This document shows positions 24,701 through 36,700 of a stretch of 64,000 nt of DNA, piece after piece (positions within the stretch are counted from its first letter, which is position 1; every line of letters begins with the position of its first letter). The stretch is from Dryas octopetala. Taxonomy: Eukaryota > Streptophyta > Magnoliopsida > Rosales > Rosaceae. The notes below the pieces were generated by a model. That model had not been told where the DNA came from. It made no database searches and saw only the letters and a list, made by a program, of their open reading frames with translations. The translations under genes and the position numbers were made by a program. Location of the stretch: positions 15,288,835-15,352,834 of the forward strand of contig OY992832.1 of assembly GCA_963921425.1 (NCBI GenBank). The letters run 5' to 3'.

Positions 24701-27700
24701 GTGAGCGGGAGAGATAGATCGACTTAGGTTTTTAATTTTTAGTATATTCTGTATATGTCTAAGCTAGTGTTGGGACTTGGGAGTAGGACAAAAAAATTTA
24801 AGTCAGATAAAACACATTACATATCAGTGTTAGGATAAAAAAATTATAAGTGTTGTTTTAAGATATCAGTTAACAATTTATACTGATGTCTTTATAAGTT
24901 CTTAGAAAAATGACAATATTATATATCAGTTGAAAAAAACCATGTGATATCTAATAAAGTTTAGAAATCAGTTAAAAAATTATCTGATATTATAATTTTT
25001 ATAATATCAGTCACATTCAAATCTGATATAAAATGGGTGATATCTATTGACATTTTTCTTGTAGTGTATACAGTTGTAACTGTCAAACAGTCATAGTACG
25101 TTGTGACTGTTTGAAATTCATAAAAATTCAAAATTTATAAGAGATCAGTGCTTTTGATTTAGGCTTGCATGAGAGATGAAGTCCTATAATTTAAAGACTA
25201 AACATTAAAGTTGAAGTCTTGCAAACATTGAAAAAACAACAAATCAATAAAAAGTCGTGACTGTTAAACAGTCACAGCTTGGTAAAACCATTTTTTTTTA
25301 AAGTTGGTACATAAATTGAAATTTAGTATCTAAAATAAAATGACATAAATATTTTAATAATTAAAATGAAATAACATTAAAATTTGGTTCCGAAAATCAA
25401 CGGATCTTAATTAATTTTGTTTAAAAAAAAATCAATTATTTTTTTAACTATTTGAGCTTGTATATGGCCGGGTCAAGTTGACTGAGTACGTAATAATCTA
25501 TTCAGTTTTTTTTTTTTTGGGGGGGGGGGGGGGGGTTTAATTAGATATCAACCCTTAAACTCTTTTCTTAAGGCTTCCAACCCATTGACTTTTTAGTTCA
25601 TGGATTAGGCTCAATTTCAAAATTTTCAGCCAATTAGAATTAAAACACACCTAAAGTCATAAATTATAATTACAAAGTTTTCCATTGTCATTAATAAGAG
25701 TAAATTGATATGAATTCCTAAATTTTAGAGATTTAATTGATAAATTTTCATGATTGAATTCAATAGAATCTATTCATAATTAATTCAAATCAACCAAAAA
25801 AAAAAACCTATGTATGCATGTATGTACATAAAATCATTGTGGTACATAAATAACACAATAAAAGCAGTTGATGCACAAAATAAATACGAAAAAAGTTAGT
25901 TGGTGCACAAAATAAATTACTAATTAAACAAGTAAACCTAGTAGGTGCACAAATAAATATCTTAGTTAATATTATATTAATTTTTGGTATATAGTTTCGT
26001 ATTATTGTTATTATATAAATTATGATACTAATTATTAAGAATATTTGCAAAATTAATTTTCAAAATTAACAAGAAAATGTTCAAAGTTGAAATACACAAC
26101 AATAATATCCTTAATCAATGGAGATAAATAGTAGAGATAATTAGGCTTAGGTTCTTTAGAAAAACAGTTTTTAGATGAAGACCATGGGTGTTTTAAAATT
26201 TATAAGAAAATCCTTTTAATTCATAATAATTTATAAGAAAATCTTTTTAATTCATAATAAAGTTATTTTAATTTATAATAAATTTTATTTAATTCATAAT
26301 AAAGACTTTTTTCGATTTAAAGGGTAGTTCCCCTTATTTGAAGAGTATTTCCCCTCCTAGGGTGTAGAGTGGGCTTTGTATCTGTCTAAAATTTCGGAGT
26401 TAAAACTTAATATAAAGCCGTCAAAGAAGAAAAATAAAAACACTTAATTAAAAACTCTAAATCACTACCGGTGTTAGTCTAAAGAAGACTCATAAAATAG
26501 ACTGGACTTTAAGTCTTCATAAATAATATTACCTACTAATTAATATGCCAAAAGGCTAAAGAGTATCTTAGGAAAATAACAAACTTTTAGTTTTGAACAG
26601 TATATTGAAAGTTGTCTATATGGACACTAGTCAAAGGGTTAAATCTCCAAAAACAAAAATATGGTGGATTACTCCTAAGAATGCTAACATTAAAAAGAAC
26701 AAGATGAAAGTGAAAATTTCATAAACATATAAGAACGAAAAGTATCATTTGGCTTATATTAATTTAGCTAGAGGATCAGATCCTCTACTTATTTTTATGT
26801 ACATTATTGTACTTACTTAACTTTCAACCTTAGCACCGTATTACAAATTCTCCAAGAGTTATCATTCTTTGATTCTTATTATTAAACTTTAAACCATGAT
26901 GCTTTATTATAGCTTTATTTAATTCATATAGCATTATTATATACTACTAGAATTGAAAATTAAGAAAAAAACAAGCACATAAAAATAAGCATTAATTCCC
27001 TGCATATGCATTCTAAAACTGATCTCACTTTATAATAGCTGTTGATGCAAATTCTCGTAAGGTAGATGCAACAACTTAGATAAGTTGACCTGGCTGATCA
27101 GGTGCTTTGCTGGATGATGAAGTGGATGCTGGTTGAGATCTTCCTGTAGACAAAAACAAGATCAAAGGAGATGGACCGGTGTGGTACCAGCCAAACACAC
27201 TCCGATGATGAAATCAGTGGTGGTGTTTGATGGTGGATGAGGAAGAACAAAGGAAGAACTTGGGAGAATGGGAAGAACAAGGCAAATGTTCTGGGTTATT
27301 CTCAGCAAGTTGGGTAGGCTTTTTTTTAGAAAGGAATACAAGTGTTTTGCGTGTATGTTTGTAGATTGCTAGATCCCTCATTTTGTGCATATGACTTGGT
27401 ATATATAAGCAAAGGAAACCTTAATGAGTAAGATACCTGCATGTGAATGAATGGTTGCCAAAGACCCACGCACCTGGTCAGACCTAGTTGCATGCTCAGC
27501 TGCTTGCTTCCTCAGCATTCAATGCTGCATTGAATGCTCCATTAAATGCAAGGTTGGAAGGTTCAGGTAGACTGCTCCAACATTCATGAATGCAGGCCTG
27601 ATATTCTATCTGTCAGAAGAATGTGTCAGGTGCATTTAAGTGTGGCGGTTCGTCCCAGCGTGATCTTCCTGGGAATGGCGGCGGAGAGCCGAGCCGAGCC

Positions 27701-30700
27701 GATACGAACACATGTTCCCATGCGAAGACACGAAGTCCATATGTGGTCGGATCGGGCATGGGACTCCAAGCCGAGCCGGTCCATAGATTGGAGTCTTTCC
27801 GAGCCCTAACTGGTCGACGCCAGAACTCGGAAGGAAGCCATCTCGTGTGCCGAGCCGAGCCGAGCCGGGATGATCGTGGGAAGATGGACACTCGATCCCA
27901 AGGAAGATCATCGGTTCGGCTCGGACCGAGCAAGGAGGGGCGGTGTGGAGATCCGGTCTGAGCTGGTAGAGGAAGTGCTGATCAGTGATGACGTGGAAGT
28001 CAAAGTTTGACCACTGAGAATCAACTCCGAGGTGGATGTTTGACCAGCCACGTGTCGAGCTGTGATTGGCTGTTCGGGTCGATGTGGGTTTTCCCACAAA
28101 CAGGAGTCCCCCAGCTTCCGATCCGAGCGGGCAGTGGTGGATTGGAAGTTGAAGTGTAATCCCGAAGATGGCGTGTTCGCTTGGTCCGAGCCGAACCCTA
28201 CAAGCCCATGTTCCCGAAGGTCCGAGCACATGACGACTTGTGATTGGTCAGAAAATCTCTGGGACAGGTGAAGGGACGTTTGATTTCTGCATGGGGGAAC
28301 GTAAGGGTCACCTCATTATGGGTATTTTTGAATGCTTGACAGGTGTCAAGATCTGGCATTTGAAGCGCCAGAAATGAAGGGCTGAGATCGGTCTGCATGA
28401 GGATATAAATTGGCAATTTCTCTCTCTTCCCTTTCATTTTCCTGAAGCTCACTCTCTCTCCTGCAAAAACTCTCTCTCTCACCGTGAAATCTTCTCTCTC
28501 ACCGTCGTTGGAGTGGTAGTCCGATCCCAACATCGAGCGGGTACGGCGATAGGCGAGGTGATTCCGAGGGTGTTTGGGGTGGAGAGATTTGGCCGGACAA
28601 AACCAGTAAGTGATTCTGTCCACTTTTGAGTTTTTCCCTTTTTTCGGGTTTTTTCTGGGTTTGTTCTTGGTGTTCTTGAAAAAGGGCACCTTTCGATCCA
28701 AAAAGTAAGAGAGAAAGAAGAAAAAGGTGTTTTTAGAGATGTCTGAAACTGACTCGAGTGGCCGGCTCGGCTCGGGAGAAGCCTTTGAAGAAGATAGTGA
28801 GGCTGAGATGAGCCGAAGCCCGTCTGCGGGTGAGGCCGAGCCGAGCCGAAGCCCACCTGCGGGTGAGGCGAGTTGGGACGGTTTGTCCGAAGAGTTGGAC
28901 GAGGCCGGCTCGGCATTGAATCGTAACCCAGGTGGTGAGCGCCGAGCCCGAGGAGACCAAGAGAATCCCGAGATACTGAGTTCCGATCGGGAACAAGGGG
29001 CGGCCGAAGGAGGCGACGAAGAACCTCTTGACGTCGAGCCGATCGCAACCATCCCGAGCAGACTCACCTCAGGCTCGGATGAAAGAGACAGGGGTCATGA
29101 GGCGTCGACCTCGGCCCAGGGGGTGACGGGGAGTCCGGTCGACCCGGACTTCTACGAGGAATTGGCGTGGAAGGCCGATCAGATCCCCAATGAGATGACC
29201 GAGTACCATCTCCGGGACTTGAGGGACAGGTATTCAGTTCCCGACTCCGTGTTGATGAGGTTGCCGACCGAGGGGGAGAAGCCGAGCCGACCCCCGACAG
29301 GATGGGTGACCATGTACCCGGAGATGTTTGAGAATGGGGTTCGGCTCCCCCTACACGCCTTCCTGCAAGACTGGCTCGCGACGATCGGCGCGGCGCCACA
29401 CCAGCTGAACCCGAATGTATACAGGATCATCCTGTCCATGCATATCTTGTGGCACAAAGTGCACAAGTGTGTGCCACACAAGGATATCCTGTTTTGCAAT
29501 TACGCGCTGAGGTCGAAGCAGAGCGAGCTCGGATTCTACAACCTTCAGGCGTACTCGGGGCCACTCTTCGGTGGGAATCCCTCTTCCCAGAAGACATGGA
29601 AGAAAAGATATTTCTTTGTCTCTGGGGATTGGGAGTTCGCCGATCCAAACAGGATGACTTCGGCTCGGGTTCCCAGAGCCTTTAGGATTCCAGGTGGGCA
29701 TTGGGAGTTTGGGGCCGATCCGAGGACAATTTGCTTACGTCTTGTAATAATTGCTTTTTTTTTTTTTTTTTTTTTTTTTGTCTAACTCTTTTGGCTTTGT
29801 CTTTGCAGTCAGCTGGGGCAAGTATAAACTCCGAGGTGAGCTCAAGGACCAGATCGCCGCGATCAGGGACTCACCAGCAGAATACTTGTCAACCAAGTTT
29901 CTGCTCGGGGAAACCCAGATCAGACAGAGCGGGATCTCCTGGTTTGTACCCAGGTGGAATCCTAGGGCAGAAAGGGGAATGGCACCCACCGAACTGGAGG
30001 CTCGCCTGAGGAGGAAGGCTGCTCGGAGCGTCCAGAGGAGGGCCGCGGGGCGGGCCCCTGCCGAGCCGGTCCAGGCTCCTGCCCCAGCGGCAGCTCAGCC
30101 TAGATCACCTGCGCCGAGACCGACTCGGCAGGCAGAGAAGAGGAAAGCTCCCCAGGCCGAGGCCCCGGTGGAGAAGAGGGCTCGGGCCGGGGCCAGTGGT
30201 TCCGGTGCCGAGGCGTCCGGATCGGGGCCCCCGAAGGCGGTGGAGGTAGACCCTTGCCTCGAGCCGTTCGTCACAGGCTTTAAGCGTGTGATGACGCCGA
30301 AGGCGCTGGAGGGGCTGTGGACCGGTCATGGCGAGCCGGGCTTCAGCCACCAGGCATTGATCACATCCCGCCAGGCCATGATGGTAAGTTTTTTTTTTAC
30401 TTCGGATTTTGTCTATCCGCTCGGTTCGGATTAGTAACAGATATGTTTTTCTTGCAGCTCGCCATGAGGCAGTTCGAAGCTGCTAAGGCCGCCGTCGATG
30501 CCGAGGCGAAACTGGAGAGGTTTCGGGCACGGGTCGTAGAGCTGAAAGAGAATTTGGCCGAGGCCGAGCGGACGGTCAATGCCGAGCGCGAACGGTCGGA
30601 GGGTCTGCAGTCCAGGCTGGCCAGGAAGGAGGAGGAGGTCGCTCGGCTCGGCAAGGAGCTTGCGTCCTCGGAGCAAAATGTGGCCGACTTGAGGCACTAT

Positions 30701-33700
30701 GTCGGCGATCTCCAGCGAGACGTCGAGGCGGCCGAACGGAGGTTTGAAAATGCCGAGCTCCGACGTCGAGCTGAAATGCCGAGCGCTCAGGCACTTACCG
30801 ATGCCCACTTCGAGGGGTATAAGGAGCTTCTGGATGAGATCAAGTCGAAGAGGCCGGACTGGGATGTTTCATTCCTTGGCGAGTCCGATGACGAGGGGGA
30901 GGATACCCAGGGGAGTCACCAGGACGAGCTTCCTCCTCCCGATCGCCAAGTCCCCGCCGAAGCCGAGCCAACTCCGGAAGATCCTCCACTGCCCGCGTAC
31001 GAGCCGACCCCGATCCCCCCGGCCCCCGAATCCGATCCCAACGCTGAGATGCAGATCGGCGGGGTTGAGGTGGTGCAGCTCGGTGAGGAGACGCCTGAGG
31101 AGTCCATCGAGCCGATCCTGGAGGGCCCTGCCGAGCGATCTGCATGATGGCTTTATTTTGTTTTTGTTTTTCTCCCCGAGCCGAGGTGTGGCTCGGGTTT
31201 GATTTTTGAACAATATGTATTTGGATTTTATGTTTGTTAATTTATCAGTATTTTCTTTTTATGATACAAGTTGTTGTCAGTTCAGCTCGGAAATTAAGCA
31301 AAAGACATAACTAATAACACATGGGCAAGAAAATGATAAAAGTGAAAAACATAATAAAAACCAAGGCATTTTGAGATTGGCTCGGCATGCCGATCGCGAT
31401 GAAAATGAATGGTAATGATAAATTAGAACTTGTCTTCGGATCAGCTTGATAAGCATAACCAAGATAAGTAAAAATTTAAAGACCCTAGTCATCTCGGATG
31501 GGCTCGGCATACCCATTGAGATATTTAGGAATGCAGTTTTTTGAGAAAAATATTCAAACCTACTTTCAGATCGGCTCGGTATGCACGATGAAAGTTTTGG
31601 TTGGAGTGTATATTTTTCTTTTAGAAATATCCTGTTGAACGTTAGGACTGTAGGAAGTCACTTCGGCCCAGACAGGGATTTTTATAGACCTGATAAGTCT
31701 GTACCATGCCGAGCATTGGGCCGAAAGTGGCGCGCTAGTTCGGCACGGGAGTTTATAGACCTGATGAGTCTGTAATATGCCGAGCATCGGGCCGGAAATG
31801 GCGCGCCCGCTCGACACATGAGTTTATAGACCTGATGAGTCTGTAATATGCCGAGCATCGGGCCGGAAATGGCGCGCCCGCTCGACACATGAGTTTATTA
31901 TTTTTTCGAAGGAAACACTTAGATCTTTCCTCTTTGCTAGAAGTGTATAGGAGTAGAGTCCCCAGTGTTTGCTTCGAAAAATAAGAAGAAAAATGAATAG
32001 AAATGTGTTCATCTTTTCATTGATTGGAATGAGTGTTAGGTCGGACAGTCCCCGATCCTAACTACATTTTTACTGGTAATAAGTCTTCAAGTGTTCAGCG
32101 TTCCAGCTATGCTTGAGAGGCTTACCAGCCAGAGTGGCCAGGTTGTAAGTGCCGGGCTTGACTATGCCCGTGATTCTGTATGGTCCGGTCCAGTTCGGAT
32201 CGAATGAGCTCTCCTTGATGGCAAGAGGATTCTTTTTCATGACGAGATTGCCCAATCCGAAGCTTCTGGGTCTGACCCTTTGATTGTAGTACTTGGCTAC
32301 CCTCTGTTGGTAGGCGGCTCGGCAGAGATTGGCGTCGGTTCGCCTCTCCTCGATCATGTCCAGGCCGAGCCGAAGTCCGGCGTCATTGGTCTCGGGATTG
32401 TACGTGCCGGTCCGGAATGAAGGAGTCCCCATTTCGACCGGGACAACAGCGTCAGTTCCGAACGCCAATGCATAGGGTGTTTCCTTCGTGGAGTTGCGAT
32501 AGGAAGTTCGGTAGGACCAAAGTACCTCTGGCAGGAGTTCAGGCCAATTTCCCTTAGCATTATCTAGTTTAGTCTTGAGGGTTTTCTTGATGATCTTGTT
32601 GATGGCCTCGACCTGTCCGTTCGACTGCGGATGGTAAGGCGTGGTGAAGCGCAAGTTGATGTTCAGACGTGAACAAAAACTCCTGAATTTCTTGCAGTCG
32701 AACTGCTTGCCATTGTCCGCAATGATGGTGTGCGGCATGCCGAACCGGCAAATGATGTTCTTCCAGACGAAGGTCTCCATCCGTTCGGCTGTGGTTGTGG
32801 CTAGGGGCTCGGCCTCGGCCCATTTGGTGAAGTAGTCGACTGCTACCACTGCCATGGTGACTTGCCCTTTTGCCTTCGGCATAGGGCCGATCAGATCGAG
32901 TCCCCACTGCGCGAACGGCCAGGGGCTGGATATGGAGGTCAGCAACTGGGGAGGTTGATGGGGAACCGCGGCAAATTGCTGGCATTTGATACAAGTGCGA
33001 GACAGATGATCTGCGTCCTTGTTCAGTGTTGGCCAGAAGTAACCCTGTCTGATCGTCTTGTAGGCGAGGGCCCTTCCTCCAGAGTGGTTTCCGCATATCC
33101 CCTCGTGGATTTCTCTCAGCACATCCTGACCTTCTTGGGGAGTGACACACCGCAAGTAAGGCAGGGAGAAACTCCTCTTGTAGAGCTGACCATCGATCAT
33201 GCTGAACCGAGCCGACCTCGTTTTGATGAGACGTGCTTTATCCCTCTCCGGGGGAAGGATCCCGGAGACCAAATAGCTGATGATCGGCGTCATCCAGTTC
33301 GGCTCGGCCTCGGTCTGCATAATTGCGGCCTCGGTTTCGGCGGTGCTAGGTCTGTCCAGGATTTCGACTGGAACATGCCTGGCGGATCCGGTGTCTGTGG
33401 CCGAAGCCAGGCGTGCCAAGGCGTCGGCCCTGCAGTTTTCTGTCCTCGGGATTTGGGATATTTTGTATTCGTGGAAGTTCCCAAGTAGCAGACGAGTCTT
33501 CTCGAGGTAAGCAGTCATGCTGGGTTCTCGAGTCTCATACTCTCCCAGAATCTGATTGACGATTAGCTGAGAGTCGCTGAAGATGTTTAGTTTGGTCGCG
33601 CCAAGCTCCTTTGCCAATCTGAGCCCGGCGATGAGTGCCTCATACTCTGCTTCATTGTTTGATGCTTGAAAACTGAAGCGAAGAGCATACTCCATCACAA

Positions 33701-36700
33701 CTTGTTCTGGGGAGATCAGAACAAGCCCGGCTCCGCTTCCCATGGCGTTGGAAGATCCGTCCACATAGAGGGTCCAGGTGAGGAGATCAACCTGGCCGCG
33801 TTCGCCGATTGTGTTCGGATCGGCTGCTGTTGTCATAGCGTCGGTGCGTGGTGGATCCTCCGTCGAGGTGGTCGACTCACAGATGAAGTCCGACATGGCC
33901 TGACCTTTGGTGGCCGTCCTGGGACGGTAGATGATGTCAAACTCGCCGAGCTCGATTGACCATTTGATGAGCCGACCCGAAGTCTCTGGTTTTGCCAGGA
34001 TTTGTCTGAGCGGCTGGTCCGTCAAGACAACGATGGAATGAGCCTGGAAGTAGGGCCTTAATTTCCGAGCCGAGCTAACCAGGGCGAGAGCCATCTTCTC
34101 GAATTTTGGATACCTGGTCTCGGCATCGGCGAGGGCTCGACTCGTATAGAAGACGGGGTGTTGTACACCGCCGACCTCTCTCACCAGAACCGAGCTGAGA
34201 GCCGAGTCAGAGACAGAGAGGTAGAGGAAAAGTTCTTCACCTTCCTCTGGTTTGGATAAGATGGGAGGTTCCCCCATGTGCCTTTTCAGATCTTGAAAGG
34301 CCTGCTCGCATTGGGGGGTCCATTCTATGCTCTTCCCTGCTCCCCTTAAGGCTTTGAAGAAAGGGAGGCACCGGTCAGTAGATTTTGAGATGAACCGGTT
34401 CAGGGCGGCAACTCTTCCAGTCAGACTCTGGATTTCCTTGCGTGTCCTTGGGGACTTCATGTCGATCAAAGCCTGGATCTTCTCTGGGTTGGCCTCAATT
34501 CCCCGTTGGCTGACCAGGTAGCCAAGGAACTTGCCTGACCGAACCCCAAAGACACATTTGGCTGGGTTCAGCCGCATCTGGTATTCTTTTAGGACTCCGA
34601 ACATGTCTGAGAGGTCCTTGACGTGATCGTCCGCCTCGACGCTCTTGACCAGCATGTCATCCACGTAAACCTCTACGGATTTGCCGATGGAAGATCTGAA
34701 CATGTGGTTGACCAGCCTTTGATAGGTGGCTCCGGCGTTTTTGAGGCCGAAGGGCATGACCTTGTAGCAGTACATGCCGCGATCAGTTATGAAAGATGTG
34801 CCTTCCTGGTCGGACTTGTGCATCAGGATCTGGTTGTATCCAGAGTAGGCGTCCATGAAACTGAGGAGCTGATGTCCTGCTGTTGCATCGACGAGCTGAT
34901 CTATTCTGGGCAAGGGAAAACTATCCTTGGGACAAGCCCTGTTCAGATCGGTGAAGTCCACGCACATCCTCCACTTCCCGTTGTTCTTTTTCACCATGAC
35001 CACGTTGGCGAGCCAGTCGGGGTAGTTGACCTCCCGGATGAACCCGTTGTTTTGTAACTTGGTTACCTCTTCAGCCATGGCGGCGTATCGGACCGGATCG
35101 TATGACCTCCTCTTCTGACGGACCGGTTTGCATCCCGGGTCAGTGTTCAGCCTGTGGGTGATCACGTCAGACGATATGCCTGGCATGTCATCGTAAGACC
35201 AGGCGAACACTTCCGCGTTGGCACGGAGGAAGTCAATTATGGCGGAGCGCTGCTCGGGGCTGACCTGAGTCCCCACTCGGACGAGCCGATCCGGTGTCTC
35301 GGCCGAGATTGGCACTTCCTCCCAAGCCTCGGCGGGGAGGGGCCGAGAATCTGAGCTCGGCTCGGGAGTGAAGTCGAATGTCTCCGCCCTCGGCCACCTG
35401 CCCGAATCGGCGATGGAGTCAAGCTCCTGCGAGTTCGGCAGCTGACCCTTCTGCTTGATCGAAGCGGCGTAGCATGACCGAGCCGAGCACTGGTCTCCCT
35501 GGATGACAATGCAGTCGTCGCCCACCGGACATTTGATGAGGAGGTTGGCGTAATGGACGATGCAGTCAAGGTCGACCAGAGCCGGTCTGCCCAGAATGAT
35601 GTTGTAGGCTGACGGCCGCTTGACGACAATGAAGTACGTCATGCAGGTCTTCTTGATCGGCCCCTTCCCGAGCGAAAGGGGAAGGTAGATGTGTCCGAGG
35701 GGTTGAACCACTTCTCCCCCGAACCCGACCAAGGCAGGTGTATCGGTCTCCAGCTTATCCTCGCCGATGCCCATCTGCGCGAACGCAGAGTGGTAGAGGA
35801 TGTTGACTGAGCTCCCTCCATCGACGAAGGAACGCGCGATGGTTGTTCCGGCCACCTCAGCCACTATGACGACCGGATCATAGTGGGGGAAGATGATCTC
35901 GTTTGCCTCGTTCGGCTCAAAGGTGACCGGCGCCCAGTCCTTCCGCTGTCTTTTTGAAGTGCTGGGCTGACCTGCCTGGATCGACAGGGACTCGTGAGCT
36001 TGAGCCGCCTGCCTGACATACTCCTTCTGGGATCGGTTAGAGCTTCCCACGAAGGTCGGTCCCCCGCCGATTGATCCGATGGCAGCATCCTGGACCTCGA
36101 TGGTGTTGGTGGGCTTCTTCGGCGCGGCCTTGGGCACCCTAGGCCCACCGGCCAGGAATTGATTGATCTTACCCGCCCGGGCAAGAGTCTCAATCCCGTC
36201 GCGGAGGGCGTAGCAATCACCCGTGACGTGGCCGTGATTGGAATGGTATTTACAGAAGACGCCCTCCTTGATTTTGTCTGGGGGTGGTCCCTTGATCTCC
36301 CTTGCGACTGGGAGTTGGTCCTTGACCTTGGAGTAGATTGTCTCCAGACCGGCGTTGAGGGGAGTGTACTCCGTGTACTGGACAAACTTGGGTCCCTTGC
36401 CCAGAAGTTGGCGTGGCTCCTCGGTCCTGGTCTTCTTGGGTTGGACCTGGGGTTTGGGACTTGCGACCTCTCCCTCCTTCCTTTTGGTCGAGGTCGGCCT
36501 GGGATTCAGGGCCTCCACCTGAGCGTCCCACTCCTCAGCCCGTGCCCACTTAGTGGCTTCGGCAGAAAGCTCATCGTAAGTGGAGGGAGGATTCCTCATT
36601 AGGTGGGAGCGGAGTCCCCCGGCGTGCAGACCCTGCATGAGGGCATTCTTAGCTGATCTATCGTCGCAATCGTCGCACTTCGTATATTCGATGTTGAAGC

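Larger units (their letters stand above)
7120..25066 (-). mobile_element. CACTA-A: large En/Spm-type transposon in TNL1 intron 1
   Basis: The left end is CACTACAAGAAAAATGTCGA and the right end is its inverse, ACATTTTTCTTGTAGTG. Both are flanked by the 3-bp direct repeat TAT (7,117-7,119 and 25,067-25,069), as expected for CACTA elements. Both subterminal regions (about 7,120-7,590 with 13,242-13,330, and 24,830-25,066) are full of ATATCAG/CTGATAT motifs in both orientations, the probable transposase binding sites. Inside are a TNP2-type transposase with a frameshift (18,500-21,936), a second multi-exon ORF ending in a Ulp1-like peptidase (13,880-18,214), and a nested CACTA-B element. Length 17,947 bp, about 12.3 kb without CACTA-B. 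Confidence 0.93.

Noticed and set aside
25508-25537. T-run followed by an ~18-base G-run as a functional signal
   Set aside because: More likely a homopolymer from slippage or assembly; nothing around it suggests function.
27546-28271. Open frames in both LTRs as genes
   Set aside because: They are identical in the two LTR copies, occur in all frames, match no family and reflect GC-rich GCCGAGCCGAG repeats.
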